Positions 1-10,700 of a stretch of DNA of 64,000 bases are shown here, in pieces; positions within the stretch are counted from its first letter, which is position 1, and every line of letters begins with the position of its first letter. Made by a program: the position numbers and the translations under genes. Source of the DNA: Ficedula albicollis (Eukaryota; Chordata; Aves; Passeriformes; Muscicapidae); assembly GCF_000247815.1 (NCBI RefSeq), contig NC_021677.1, positions 7,022,447 to 7,086,446 of the forward strand, read 5' to 3'. Below the pieces are notes generated by a model. It had not been told where the DNA came from and made no database searches. It worked only from the letters and a program-made list of their open reading frames with translations.

Positions 1-3000
1 CCAGGTTTCATGGGCCTGCCTCCAGCAGGAGCCTGCACTCCAACCTTTGTTTTCTTCATGCAGGTCTTTATGAAAGACTTAACATTTCTCCTTCCTTCCT
101 CAAATAGTATCCTAATGGGCTGTTAGCAAAGGAGAAATTCCTGCTCTTTTGAAAAGCCCACACAAATGATGGTTGTTATATGAAACAGTGCTGAGTTCAA
201 AACACACATATCTTTCTGACCATGGGCAAATCCTTGTACTTCCCTTTCTCTGTTGGTCAGTCTGTAAAATTATGGAAATTGTAACAGCTCTGCACAGTTC
301 TTGAGCCTTAAGTTTTTAAGGAAACTATATGAGCTGATGAATAAGTATATTTTCTAATACCTAGTGCTTGAGTAAAGCAGAGATTTACATAGACTGTTAT
401 TTTGGTCTGAAGTTTTTATGATTGTGCTCCACACAGAAATATCCTGCACTTGATTGGATGCCTTTTGCATTTAACTTTGCCTGCAATGAATCTTGGCCTT
501 ACACAGCCCGAAGTCAAAGCAGGGTGTGCCCTATTTAAGTAATGAGCTATTGATTTTAGAATTACTCATTTTATTACCATCATATGGAATTGGTCATGTT
601 CTGAGGACTCATCTCTGAAATTGAAGCTGTTTAATTTCAGTTTGGGATGGGACAGAAATGGATTTCAGGGATTTTACCTATTGAAATTTGGCATATCACA
701 GATAACAGGGACTCTCTGCCCTCACACAGAGCTGTGCATTGTACTGAAAGAGCCTGGGAAGAAATTCCTCTTCTTGCATGAGCTCAGGCCTCTGAGCAGG
801 CTCCTAATGTAATGCCACCTTCATTTGTCACTGCTTGCCATACCCTGTGTTCTGCTGCTAAGTATTTACAACACCTCCAGGATCAAAGAGACACTGCCAA
901 GAAGGCTCATGGGGAGAAATTTTGACCTACTTTTACATTTGGCACCACTTTGCTGGCCAGGAACAGGTGGACTGTGAGCAGACCTTTGGTGAAGGGCCCA
1001 CCCTGACTGGCACAGAGAGCCCTGGCATGGCAAAGCAAGCAAAAAGAAGCACTGAAAACTGTCCAAGGTTAAACTCTGCCCCTCTTCTGCCCCCTTTTCT
1101 TGGGAAAGCAAACTTTTCTGGGAGAAAGGGTGTGGAGGTTGCAAGTTCAGTTCATTTTTTTTGTGTGCCTGTTTGTCTTCCCTGCTTTTCCTGCTGCCAG
1201 TTCTTCGCTCTGCAGCACTGGGGTGTGTGTGGAGAACCAATTTGCTTTCTGTGGTTGCTTGAAAAAGTTTAAGCTACTCAAGCCATAGGATTTTTGCAGG
1301 TTCCCTACTCCTGGGGAACATAAATAAGAAGAAATGCTACACATTTGTTTTTTTCAAGCCTACATTTTTACTTTCCAGTCTCTGATACTGTTTTCTTTAT
1401 GACTGCAACTGTATATTGCAAAGCTGTATTTGTTAAATAATAGACATCAGTTTGTGTTTTCTCACCAAAAATCAGTTGTGCTTCTCCCTCCCTTCCCTCT
1501 CACCTCTCCCTTGCAAGTAACTTTGTTATCCCCACTTTCAGTAAATTAACTGAAGTATAAAACTGGGTAGTTTATGGAATAGATGTGTTGTACATGAGAA
1601 GAAAATAAGAGGTGGTTTTTATGCCTTTAATCTGTACATTAGAATGAAGCGAGTTTGACTTGACAGTGCCTATCCATTTCATGAGCTGGCTCTGGAAGGA
1701 CCCTGGATGCCTATTGTTTTTTGGGTGTAGACCAGGTGAATTGATCCTGAGTTTGCTGAGCTGATAAACTTCTGAATTCTGTATGGAAATGAACTGACAT
1801 GAGTGTGGGATCTGGGGAGGGGACATGAGGGGGTTCTTTGAACCAAACTCTTGCTATAATTAGGATCTCAGAAGTTGCCTTCTAAGCTCTCAGAAATTGC
1901 CTTCTAAGCTCGATTAAGCTATTATTGGTTACAAGGAAACTTGAAGGGAATGGGTTTTATTAATTTGACCAAGTATTAAGAAAAATAATTCTGTTGACTC
2001 TTCAGTGGATAAGCACAGGGACCCACCTTGAGAGTGTGGTGGTGAAATGAGGGAAATAAGCCAACACACTGACAGGAGCAGTCAGCTTCTAGAACACCAG
2101 GTGTTGATGGAGAGCTTCAGTGGGCTCTGAGAGTTGCATATTTCATCCAATCCTGATATCTCTGAGCAGCAGGGTGTTGGGCTTTCTCAAGAAGTAGAAG
2201 TTTTTTAACTGTCAGAACAGGAAATGTCTGAATGACACAGTAAATAACAGTAAGTTGAGAGATACAAGAGTTGTTGGTGCTGGTGGAGACCATCTCTTGC
2301 CCACAATGTCACCGCTGTGGCAGAATTCATGTGTGGTGTTAAACACTGTGCAATTTGGAAGACAACATTACATCATCGCTTCAGCAGCCATGGGCAGTTT
2401 CATCCTGCAGAGTTGGAAAGGCACCAAAAGGATGGTCTGTGATGCACAAAAAATCTGGAGTTTGGAGGCTGTCCATTGGTGTCCTGATATCATCATCCCT
2501 CTCTTTGTTCAGAGCTTTAAATAAAAAGGTCACAACAATTTCTCTTTATTTAGTTTCCTCCCCCCCCCGGAGATTATTAATGCCCCTGAGGCAGATCCAG
2601 GATCTCCTTGCATTCACTGCTTTGAGGGCTGGATTCTGTGTAAGACCAGTGGGAACAGAAGTTGGCTAGTAAAAAATTAAGAAAAGCAAACTTGCTCGTA
2701 CTCCTTTCTATCTGAACTAGTTCTGTAGGTATTTTAAAGCAGCATAGTTTGCAGTGCTGACAATTCATGAACTTAACCCCTGCAACTCATGGTGTGCAAT
2801 GCTTTGGTACCTAAAAGAGCATTCCAAATTTTTTTTTCTTTGCACTTATTTTTAGTAACTTCATGTTTAATGAAAGATATTAAACACCTTAAGGCTTTTA
2901 CAGATCATTCCCTGTATCTGAAAGGTCCCATTTTAATGTGTATTTTGTGCATTTTCTCATCTACCTTCTACTTTTATCTTAGCCAATGACAGTGAGATTC

Positions 3001-3741
3001 CTAAGGCTACTTTCTCTTTAAGAGAATACTGCTTACATAAATAGTCCTTTACACCATCTCCTTGTTTTATAATATTAATTGTTTATCAGGAGACAGGAAA
3101 TATTCCTTAGAAAATGTGTTTTCATGCTTGTGCATGCCTTGTTACTATTTCAATTATGCAGATTCTTGATGCTGTGGAAATTTGTGCTTGATGACGCCAA
3201 GGCAGCTGCACGTTGTTAGCATTGTAGGCTGTCAGATGATCATGTGGGATTCTTGCAGCATGCAACATTCAATAGGATTGAAAAAGGGCTTTTGATGCAA
3301 GGCATAGCTTTCAGAATATATTTGTGCCTTTTAGTTAGCTAATAGAAAATCATAATTTATTATCTTTAAATTTAAAATGCTGCCTCATTTTTCTTCTGGT
3401 TGGTTTCATTTTGGCTTCACTAGAAGATGCATCTGGTACATCCACGATTGAGGAGTTTATTAATGATACTGTCGTTCAGTTCACTTACTTTTTTTCCTTT
3501 TAGAGTCCTAGCTAGCCCACAGATTACATGATCACATGTTCATCCAGTCATTCATATAGAACACAAACCACCATGCATGATTTCTTCTTCTTTCTTTTTC
3601 CTCTCTGCCTTTTTTATTCCTTTTAAGTTGCTTTGTCATGTTCTCTTTTACCATCCAGCTTAGTCTTTGTCTTCCCCTTGCTGCTAGTTCTATATTTTCC
3701 CATGCTCGGTTACTGCAATATTATTTGATTAACGGGCTGTG
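1..3741 (+). other. SHANK2: Sequence upstream of the short-isoform start: 5' UTR/promoter or upstream intron
   Basis: No coding exon is recognised in this stretch. Immediately upstream of the ATG, 3580-3720 is pyrimidine-rich and contains several AG dinucleotides that could be splice acceptors, for example CTGCTAG near 3687. The 5' UTR could therefore be contiguous or spliced. There is no CpG island and no convincing TATA box, so no promoter position is claimed. For longer SHANK2 isoforms this would be intron. A 22-bp tandem duplication (1867-1910) and a C9 run (2560-2568) are the only repeats noted. Confidence 0.6.
1867..1910. repeat. 22-bp tandem duplication
   Basis: 'CTCAGAAGTTGCCTTCTAAG' plus CT is repeated once with a single G-to-A difference, giving two 22-bp units. 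Confidence 0.9.
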
Positions 3742-3916
3742 ATGATGATGAACCTGCACACTGGAGGAGCAGCTACTACAGTGGTGATGAAGGGATGTAA
3801 TAATGGTCGCTATCCTCGGAATTCTCTCTACAGTGACTGCATAATAGAAGAAAAGGCAGTGGTCCTGCAGAAAAAAGACAATGAAGGATTTGGATTTGTG
3901 CTCAGAGGGGCAAAAG
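3742..3916 (+). CDS. SHANK2: SHANK2 first coding exon of a short isoform (start codon to first part of PDZ domain)
   Basis: SHANK2/ProSAP1 is a postsynaptic-density scaffold. Its PDZ domain binds C-terminal PDZ ligands such as those of the GKAP/SAPAP family. The exon encodes 58 codons plus one base. It begins with three consecutive Met codons, then reads NNGRYPRNSLYSDCIIEEK, VVLQKKDNEGFGFVLRGAK. From family knowledge this is the SHANK-type pre-PDZ segment and the beta-A/beta-B region, with the GFGF carboxylate-binding loop near residues 48-51. The start is placed at the first ATG (3742). A TAA in the same frame at 3730-3732 excludes read-through from upstream; the GTG at 3739 is not a plausible start in a vertebrate gene. 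The exon ends before a strong donor, GTATGT, at 3917, and the open frame soon runs into TG-repeat intron. As recalled from mammalian SHANK2, the first ~20 residues differ while the NNGRYPRN-onward part is nearly identical. SHANK1 and SHANK3 are less likely because of the NNGRYPRNSLYSDCII string. Confidence 0.93.
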
Positions 3917-5558
3917 GTATGTGCTTCTGTGTGTGTGTGTGAATGTGTGTACGTGTGTGTGTGTGATGTGCAGTGGCATGAAGAAATTTATACATCTCAG
4001 AATATAAGCAGGAATTATTCTTGGTGCACTTGGTTGCTAGACAACAGGATTCTCTCTATGCTATGCTACTCCGATGGATTTCGGTGCCTTCTCTCTGAAG
4101 CAGTTTGCATTTTTACATAGGAGAAGCACTGCATAATCGTTTTGGGGGGAGAAAGTTTTGCCTGCATTTTTCTCATGCTGATGGATGTAGTATTTTGTCA
4201 TTAATCTGTTCTCTTGTGCAGTTTACTTAACTATGGGAAACCTGCTTTCCTCATAAAAACTGCTGCTTTATTTCAAATACCAGCCTGGTTGAATAGGGCT
4301 GCAAATAGGAATAGACGAGAGAGGGATGTTTTGTTTAAAATAGGTGTGGATCTGCTGCAAGGTGACATTGGTGCAGTTTTAGTATGAAAATATATTTTTT
4401 ATATCTTGAGAAGCTGCACGTATGTTGCATGGCCTGTAGTGTGTTCATTTTTAAAGCTGTTCATATGATAAGCTGCATGGCAGTTCTCTGTAGGCTAAAA
4501 TCTATCATGGTGGCATTCCTATGAGTTAAAAAAGGCATTCTATTTAATTATTTGCTTTTTAACTTTCAGTGCAGTTTACTCCCTTTGTATTTAAAAAAAG
4601 AATTTATATATCTGATGGTATGTCCCATCTCTTGCTCCCCCTCATTTCACATGGGTTCTCCCTTGCCTTGCTTGAGCATGAAAATTATTACATGTCTTCA
4701 TTCTTGGGACATGGCTTTTGCTCTCCCTGCTCCCCACCCCTAAACCTAAACCAGTGCCACGGCAGATTTGCAGGGCTGGGAAAGCTTTACCAGTTCTAGC
4801 CAAATGAAATGTTTGGAGTTGAAGCAGGAAAGCCCAAGGCTCTGCCTTATCTCTGAGCATTGGTGCGGGTTATCAGTGCTTTGAGCAGGGCTCACTCCCT
4901 CTGGGTGAGCCCAACAATTTCCCCCAGATTTTCTCTGTAGCAGCAAGGGCGCCTCAGGTGAAAGACCCATTCTGCCCGTGTATGTATGTGATACAGAAGG
5001 GCAGACACGGCTGTCACAGGGCCAGCTGTGCCTCCTGTGTCCTTAAAAGTGATTTCTTCTAGTCTCTTCTTTGTTATGCACATCTAAATTTAGGAGGGGG
5101 AAAAAAATTCTGGTTGATCTTTTTCATCCTTTGCCACCCACCCCACCCCCCTAGTTTGGCCAGATGCTCTGTCCTGTCTCCAGCACATAATTCATTATTA
5201 GGTGGATGTTGCCAGAGTTACAGCATGCTGCCAGGCACACAAAAGGGTTACTTGAGCCAATACTGAGTATCCTGGAATATGAGAACCCAGCTATTGCTTG
5301 GTGCAGCTTGATTTGGTTTGTGTCAGGAAAGGAGCAGGTATTTCCCCCTCTGGAAGGAAGACCTGTGGATTGCTGTTGCAGAGGGGTTGCACTCTGTCCC
5401 CAGCATCCTGATCTCCCATGAGGCACTTCCTCTCACTTCCAGCACCCACCATTTTTGAACCCTAAATTGGAATGGCCAATGATAGGCCTGTACTACAAAG
5501 TGGTATTTGCAAGCACTCCATAACTTTCTTTTTTTTAATGTGGTATTTATTTTTAAAG
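3917..5558 (+). other. SHANK2: SHANK2 intron between the two PDZ exons
   Basis: A phase-1 GT-AG intron of 1642 bp. It opens with GTATGT and closes with a pyrimidine-rich stretch and AAAG. A TG-repeat lies 11 bp inside the donor. Apart from that microsatellite I see no repeat family and no further exon; short open frames here have no recognisable protein features. Confidence 0.9.
3928..3965 (+). repeat. (TG)n microsatellite next to the exon donor
   Basis: An imperfect TG repeat interrupted by GAA and AC. It starts 11 bp after the GT of the SHANK2 donor. Confidence 0.9.
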
Positions 5559-5683
5559 CTGACACACCAATTGAAGAATTCACCCCAACTCCAGCCTTTC
5601 CTGCTTTGCAGTACTTGGAATCTGTGGATGAAGGGGGAGTAGCATGGCAAGCTGGCCTGAGAACTGGAGACTTTTTGATCGAG
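5559..5683 (+). CDS. SHANK2: SHANK2 second coding exon in window (central PDZ domain)
   Basis: This 125-base exon completes the split Ala codon from the previous exon (G + CT) and encodes 41 further residues, beginning DTPIEEFTPTPAFPALQYLE and ending AGLRTGDFLIE. It is the SHANK PDZ core: the insert typical of SHANK PDZ domains (DTPIEEFTPTPAFPALQYLE), then beta-C/alpha-A (SVDEGGVAWQAGL) and beta-D (GDFLIE). The acceptor follows a T-rich tract ending TTTTTAAAG at 5558; the donor is GAG|GTAGGA at 5684, phase 0. The family sequence continues with a Val- and Asn-rich strand and the alpha-B helix whose His gives class I ligand specificity. I did not find that exon in the remaining 58 kb, so the domain is incomplete here. 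No frameshift or stop interrupts the joined frame. Confidence 0.95.
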
Positions 5684-8600
5684 GTAGGAGATCCTGAAAT
5701 TTGATTCTCAGTGCTCTATTGGGGAAAGAGTGATGTTCCCATTAGAGAATTGACTCTGCAAAAAAGTGTGGGATTCCTCTGAGCAGGAAGTTCTGTGGGC
5801 TAACACCAGTAATGTGCTTCACTTGATCATTTTAAAACTTCATGCAGTATTCAGGAAAGCAGTGACAAAGATCAGTGGTCAGGCTGGCTGGAAATTTTCT
5901 GGTTGTTCTTTTTGTCCTTTGGGAATACACTCTCAGAGATATTTGGGAGGATGTAGTCTTCTTTCAGTTACTGAAATTTAGATGAATTTCGATATTTATT
6001 GTGGGCTATCAGTTCTGGTTTCTTCTAAATATTTCAGGGAGTAACCAAAATTAATGACTTTTTATGCAATTATTTCTGCACTCAGAAATATCCATGGTCT
6101 AGTGGTGTTTAGTAACCATGGAGAATAAAGCAAATTACTTTGACTTGAAATTGAATTTTTCCAACACTACACTGTAAATACAAAAAATAAAGCAATGGAT
6201 GTTATTGCAGTATAAATTACTTTATAAAAAGGATGTATTTAAATACTCTGTTCATTCATGTCAAAAATATCTTCATGTTTGATATTTTGGAAGATTTTTT
6301 GTTTTAGTTTAGTATTTTGTTTAGATTAGTATTTCAGTTTTGTTTAAATAGTTTATTCTCCTTTTGAGTGTTGCTGGGCAGTTTGCAGCAAAATCATGAC
6401 TTGGAATTCTTCTTCCTCTTCCCCCCACAACCTTTTAATGACCAACAAAGAGATGATGTGGTTCTGTAAAACCGGGTATTGAAAAAAGGTCTTTTGGGGT
6501 GGATTGATCGAGCCTTGTCTGTAAGATCTATTGATTTTGCATTATTTGATGTGTTCTTCAGGCTCATGTATGGTTTGGTAAAATACTTCCTGGTGTTACA
6601 ACGTTTATTTCTGCAGAGCTGGCTTTTGCATGTGTGAGAGGGTACAACATGCAGCTTTTTTTGGAGTGTGCTTTGAACTCCCATGGTGATTGAATTTAAA
6701 TAGTTGCACCACTTCCTCATACGGTAGCTGTGAAAGAACAGGCTTTGCAGGCTTCTAAAGTAAATAGATGTGCATTTTTATCTCTGTCTTCAAGCACATT
6801 TCCCTTGCTGTTTGTTTACTTAAGAAGAAGCATTTAGCGTTTAAGACCAGCTTGCAAATGGAACCGCTGTGGTCCCTGGGCAGGGGTCCTTCCAAAGCCT
6901 TCCCTATTCCTGTTAGGTGGGGTTTTGCAATAAGGCTGTATTTTTGGAGCTTGTTAGGTTTCTTGTTAGGCTTTTAATCCATGGGAAGTATGAAGAGTCT
7001 GTACTGGCAGATTGCACAGATAGAATTGATGGTGAACAGTGTGCAATTTAATTCATTATGGAATGACAAATATGCCCGTGGATTTTTTTAAGATCTCTGA
7101 AAGGGTGGAAGAAGGCTGAGTAACTGATTCTGCACAAAGCTTTACTGGGTTTTTTTGGCAAATAAGAGAAGAATTATAATTAATTGTTTAGACAATTTAC
7201 TCCTAGCCTTAACTTAGAAGAGCAGCTAAACATGCACATACAGTGCTGAATCAGGAGGACGTATATCCATACTCCAGCATATTTGTAATTAATTCTGAAA
7301 GAAGCCATTATTACATGCAAATCAAATCCATTTCTGTGTAATTTATGTTCATTGGGGTTATTCCGTTCTGAATTTTGTGACTTAATTAAAAGGATATGAT
7401 AATCCTGAGAAATGACAACTTGGCTATTGCAGGAGACTTTTCTGTTGGAGAAAGGCAGGATATTTTTCTGTTTCATGGCCAACATGAAGTGCAGAGCCCT
7501 GGCTGGATGGAGAAAGCCATCTTTAGAGAAATTTACAGTCATGTAAAAGACTGCTGAAATAGAAGTCCACCTGCACATCTAGGAATGCAAACTACTTTAT
7601 CTTTTGTGTTGAACGAGAAGATTTAAATTTACACCCCAGCAAGTGGTTGTCAGCCCTGGTGTAGTCAGCCTGCCTTTCTGCTAAATGATTTCTTCCAAGA
7701 CGCTGAAGTTTATGCCTCTGTGTGTAAGTGCCGCTTCAACCATTTGTAAGTAATATCAGACATTTATTGTAAATGTCACATGAATAATAAACGAGTTAAT
7801 GGGCAACCAGGATTCTAATTAGTGCTATTTATAACACATGTGGCAGGTGCTGGGTGTTAGGGAGGGGAGAGTCCAGTCTGGCAGGGGGCAAAATGAGAGG
7901 CAGAGCAGATGCTTCATTCTTGCTTGAGGAGGTTTGATGGCTCAGGGTTGTGGAGCTAAGGGGAACCTCACTATGGAAAGACAGGTTTGACAGGGTGATA
8001 GATCCTTTCTTTGGAGAGCATGAGGGTAGGAGAAGACAGGGCATAATTTCTTTGTGTACAGTTATGGTCTGGAATCTTCTGAAGGAGGGAAAACTTCAAT
8101 ATCGGCTCTGAGATACTGTAATAATTTGTGTTTGGAGTTGATATATGTGGAGCAGAACAAGGAAAATATCTGTACAAACAAGGAAGAAAAAGTGCTGTGT
8201 TGCTCCAGTAGACAAATGGAGTAGAGATTACCTAGAACAGCTGGTATTGTATCATATGACTGGGTTTTTATCAAGTGTGCAGTTCCTGATTTGTCCAACC
8301 TGTACAACTAATTTTAACATGAGACTTCAGAGATGAACATTACACTTGCCCTTGTAAACGGTGCTCACAGAGTCTCCATGGAAATTTCTGACCATGTATG
8401 GTTTGCCCCCCTTGCTTCAAACCTAGCCATGGCTTTTATGATAAAAATTGTGAAGTGTGTAGTGCCTTTCCTGGGTAGAGCACAGGGCTAATGTACTGAA
8501 GAAGTGCAGGAGTAGTTTTATAGCTGAAGGAATGAAGTAGAGGCAGCTGTCAATAGATGTGGATTTTTGTAAGCAGTTCAAGAGATGCCCATTCAATGTG

Positions 8601-10630
8601 ATTTCTTTTTCTTAGCTTTGATGAACAATCAGAAAACAAGGATGGTTATGATTTGGTTGTTATAACTGAGATTTTACAGCTTGCCCTACGTGTTATTTTT
8701 CATTACTTTACTTTATGTTTTCTGGAATCTTGATATCAGCCTGATTAAAAAGATAGATGAAAGTAAAACAACATATTAGTCCAAAAGCTAAAAATTGCAG
8801 TCTCCATTAGAAAGGAGTTGAAAAATTGCAACCATCACTAATTTCTTTGTAGGCCATTGATTACTTGTCAGTGACTGGATTTCTATACTCTAACTGCTCA
8901 AGTCATGTCTTGAGGCATGACCAAGAATTCTTGAAGGTAGGGTTGTGTAGGAGATTTGCTTTGATGACATAAACAAGTCTAACTATCTTTGAGTAAAGAA
9001 ATCCATTAAACTGGAAGGCCCATTTTAACTCAGAATAGAGTTTTTGGAGGGTTTTAGTGCATTAGGATATAGATTGTCTTTTAAAATGAACCCCCAGTGG
9101 ATTATTAACTATTTGTTCTTGTTGTCCCCATGAGTGTGCAGCTGTTCTGCAGGTGTTGCCTGATGTGGCTCGTGGGGATTTTCCCTGTCACACAAACAAT
9201 AGTGTTACAATATCAATACTCAGAAAGCTGTGTTAAATCTGCAATATTTTACCAGAACAATGCATTTGTTCTCTAAATGAGGCATTGCAGTTTGCATTAT
9301 TGTGCCATAAAATCTCTTCTTTTTCCAGATAAATTGAAATGTTATTATCTTCAGAATAGCATGGCTGCTTATTTACATTCCAGTTAATATGTAAACTAGA
9401 TAAACCTGGTGAATTATTCATTTAAAAAATGAAAACAAAAGGGCAAAATTAAAGGTTTAATTTGAGGATCAAAACCAGAGATTGTAATAGAATAAATGTC
9501 ATCTTTTTTCTGCAGAACTCTTCAGCTGGTACTTGTACTAAAACATGCAAGATATCTGTAGTATAACTGCCTGTATTTCTTCATCCTCAAAAGTTTATAC
9601 AATTTACTAGTACAAACTTTTCTTTAACTGGTTTTAGGTGGAAAATAAATGTTTTATTACAGACAACATTATTTTATCATTGTATTAAAGATATCTGTCA
9701 TTTGACTGCATGTAAGAAGCAGCAATAAGCATTTAGGGAGACATTTAAAAAATCTGAAATATTAAAAAACCAAAAAACCTCTCCCACCTTCATACACAAA
9801 TGATGGTTCATATTTAGCAATAGGCTACTGGTTTATACAAACTTGAAAACTGCTGAGGGAAGTAAACTTTGAACTTTATTGTTGTAGCTTAAACTCTAGT
9901 AATTATGAATATTTTTAACAATGTTATGCCTTACATTGGTATTCAGTGGCTGGGTGAACTAGTGACTTTACAAAGCCAGCTATTACTGATTCCAATCCTT
10001 TCAGCAGTAGAGGAACCTTCCCATCCTTTGATAATCTTCATTAATTACCCCATGGCTGCATTTTCTATTTCTAGTGTGAACTCTGCTCACTTCTACCATC
10101 AGATAGAAATCTAATTTTTTTTTTTTTCTCGGCTAGGCTCATGGGAGCCATGATACTTTTTTCTCTCTTGGAAATAAGAGGAGGCTTTGTTAATGGCTTT
10201 GTATGAACAGGGATTCTCATGTTGCAGCTGAAAGTTTGCTCCTCTTCTCCCAGCAGTGTGGACGCCAGCTCCATGCAGTGCTTCATAAGAGTGCTGTGTG
10301 TAGGAGGAAGAAAGCAAACCCAACATTCTCAGTACATTTCTGGGGGCTGGCTCAGCTCTCACAATTAGGCCTTTCTGGGGGACCAGCAGGTCAGGTCCAC
10401 ATTAGTTCAGTGTCTTGAAGAAGGGTTTTTGTTGCCAGCTTGGCTGCTGCTCCTCCCAGCCAGGGAGCCTTCTGTTTGGCAGGAGAACAGCCAGACTGGG
10501 AGATGCTCTATTCCTAGACAGCACCTACTTTGGGTTTGGATCAACTCTACAAACATCTTTTTAATGATGAGGGGTTTGCCAAAGCTGCAGCAGCATTGCA
10601 GTGTCTGAGCTTCTGGAGAGAGAGTTCCCA
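5684..10630. other. Intronic stretch without recognised genes or repeats
   Basis: I see no interspersed repeat and no credible coding exon here. The stretch is single-copy-looking AT-rich sequence with a few homopolymer T runs, such as near 10113-10127. Confidence 0.5.
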
Positions 10631-10700
10631 GCCAGGGCAGGGGCTTGGAACTGGATGGTCTTTGGTTCCTTCCAACAAAAACCATGCTGGGATTTTTTAT
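10630..10700 (+). mobile_element. CR1 LINE 3' tail fragment
   Basis: It reads GGGGCTTGGAACTGGATGG, then TTCCTTCCAAC and a degraded ATTCTATG-type end. This is the diagnostic extreme 3' end of CR1 elements in sense orientation. Only about 70 bp survive, consistent with the usual 5' truncation of CR1. Confidence 0.6.

Noticed and set aside
3739..3741. GTG as the start codon of the SHANK2 exon
   Set aside because: Vertebrate genes start at ATG; three ATGs follow directly, so 3742 is used.
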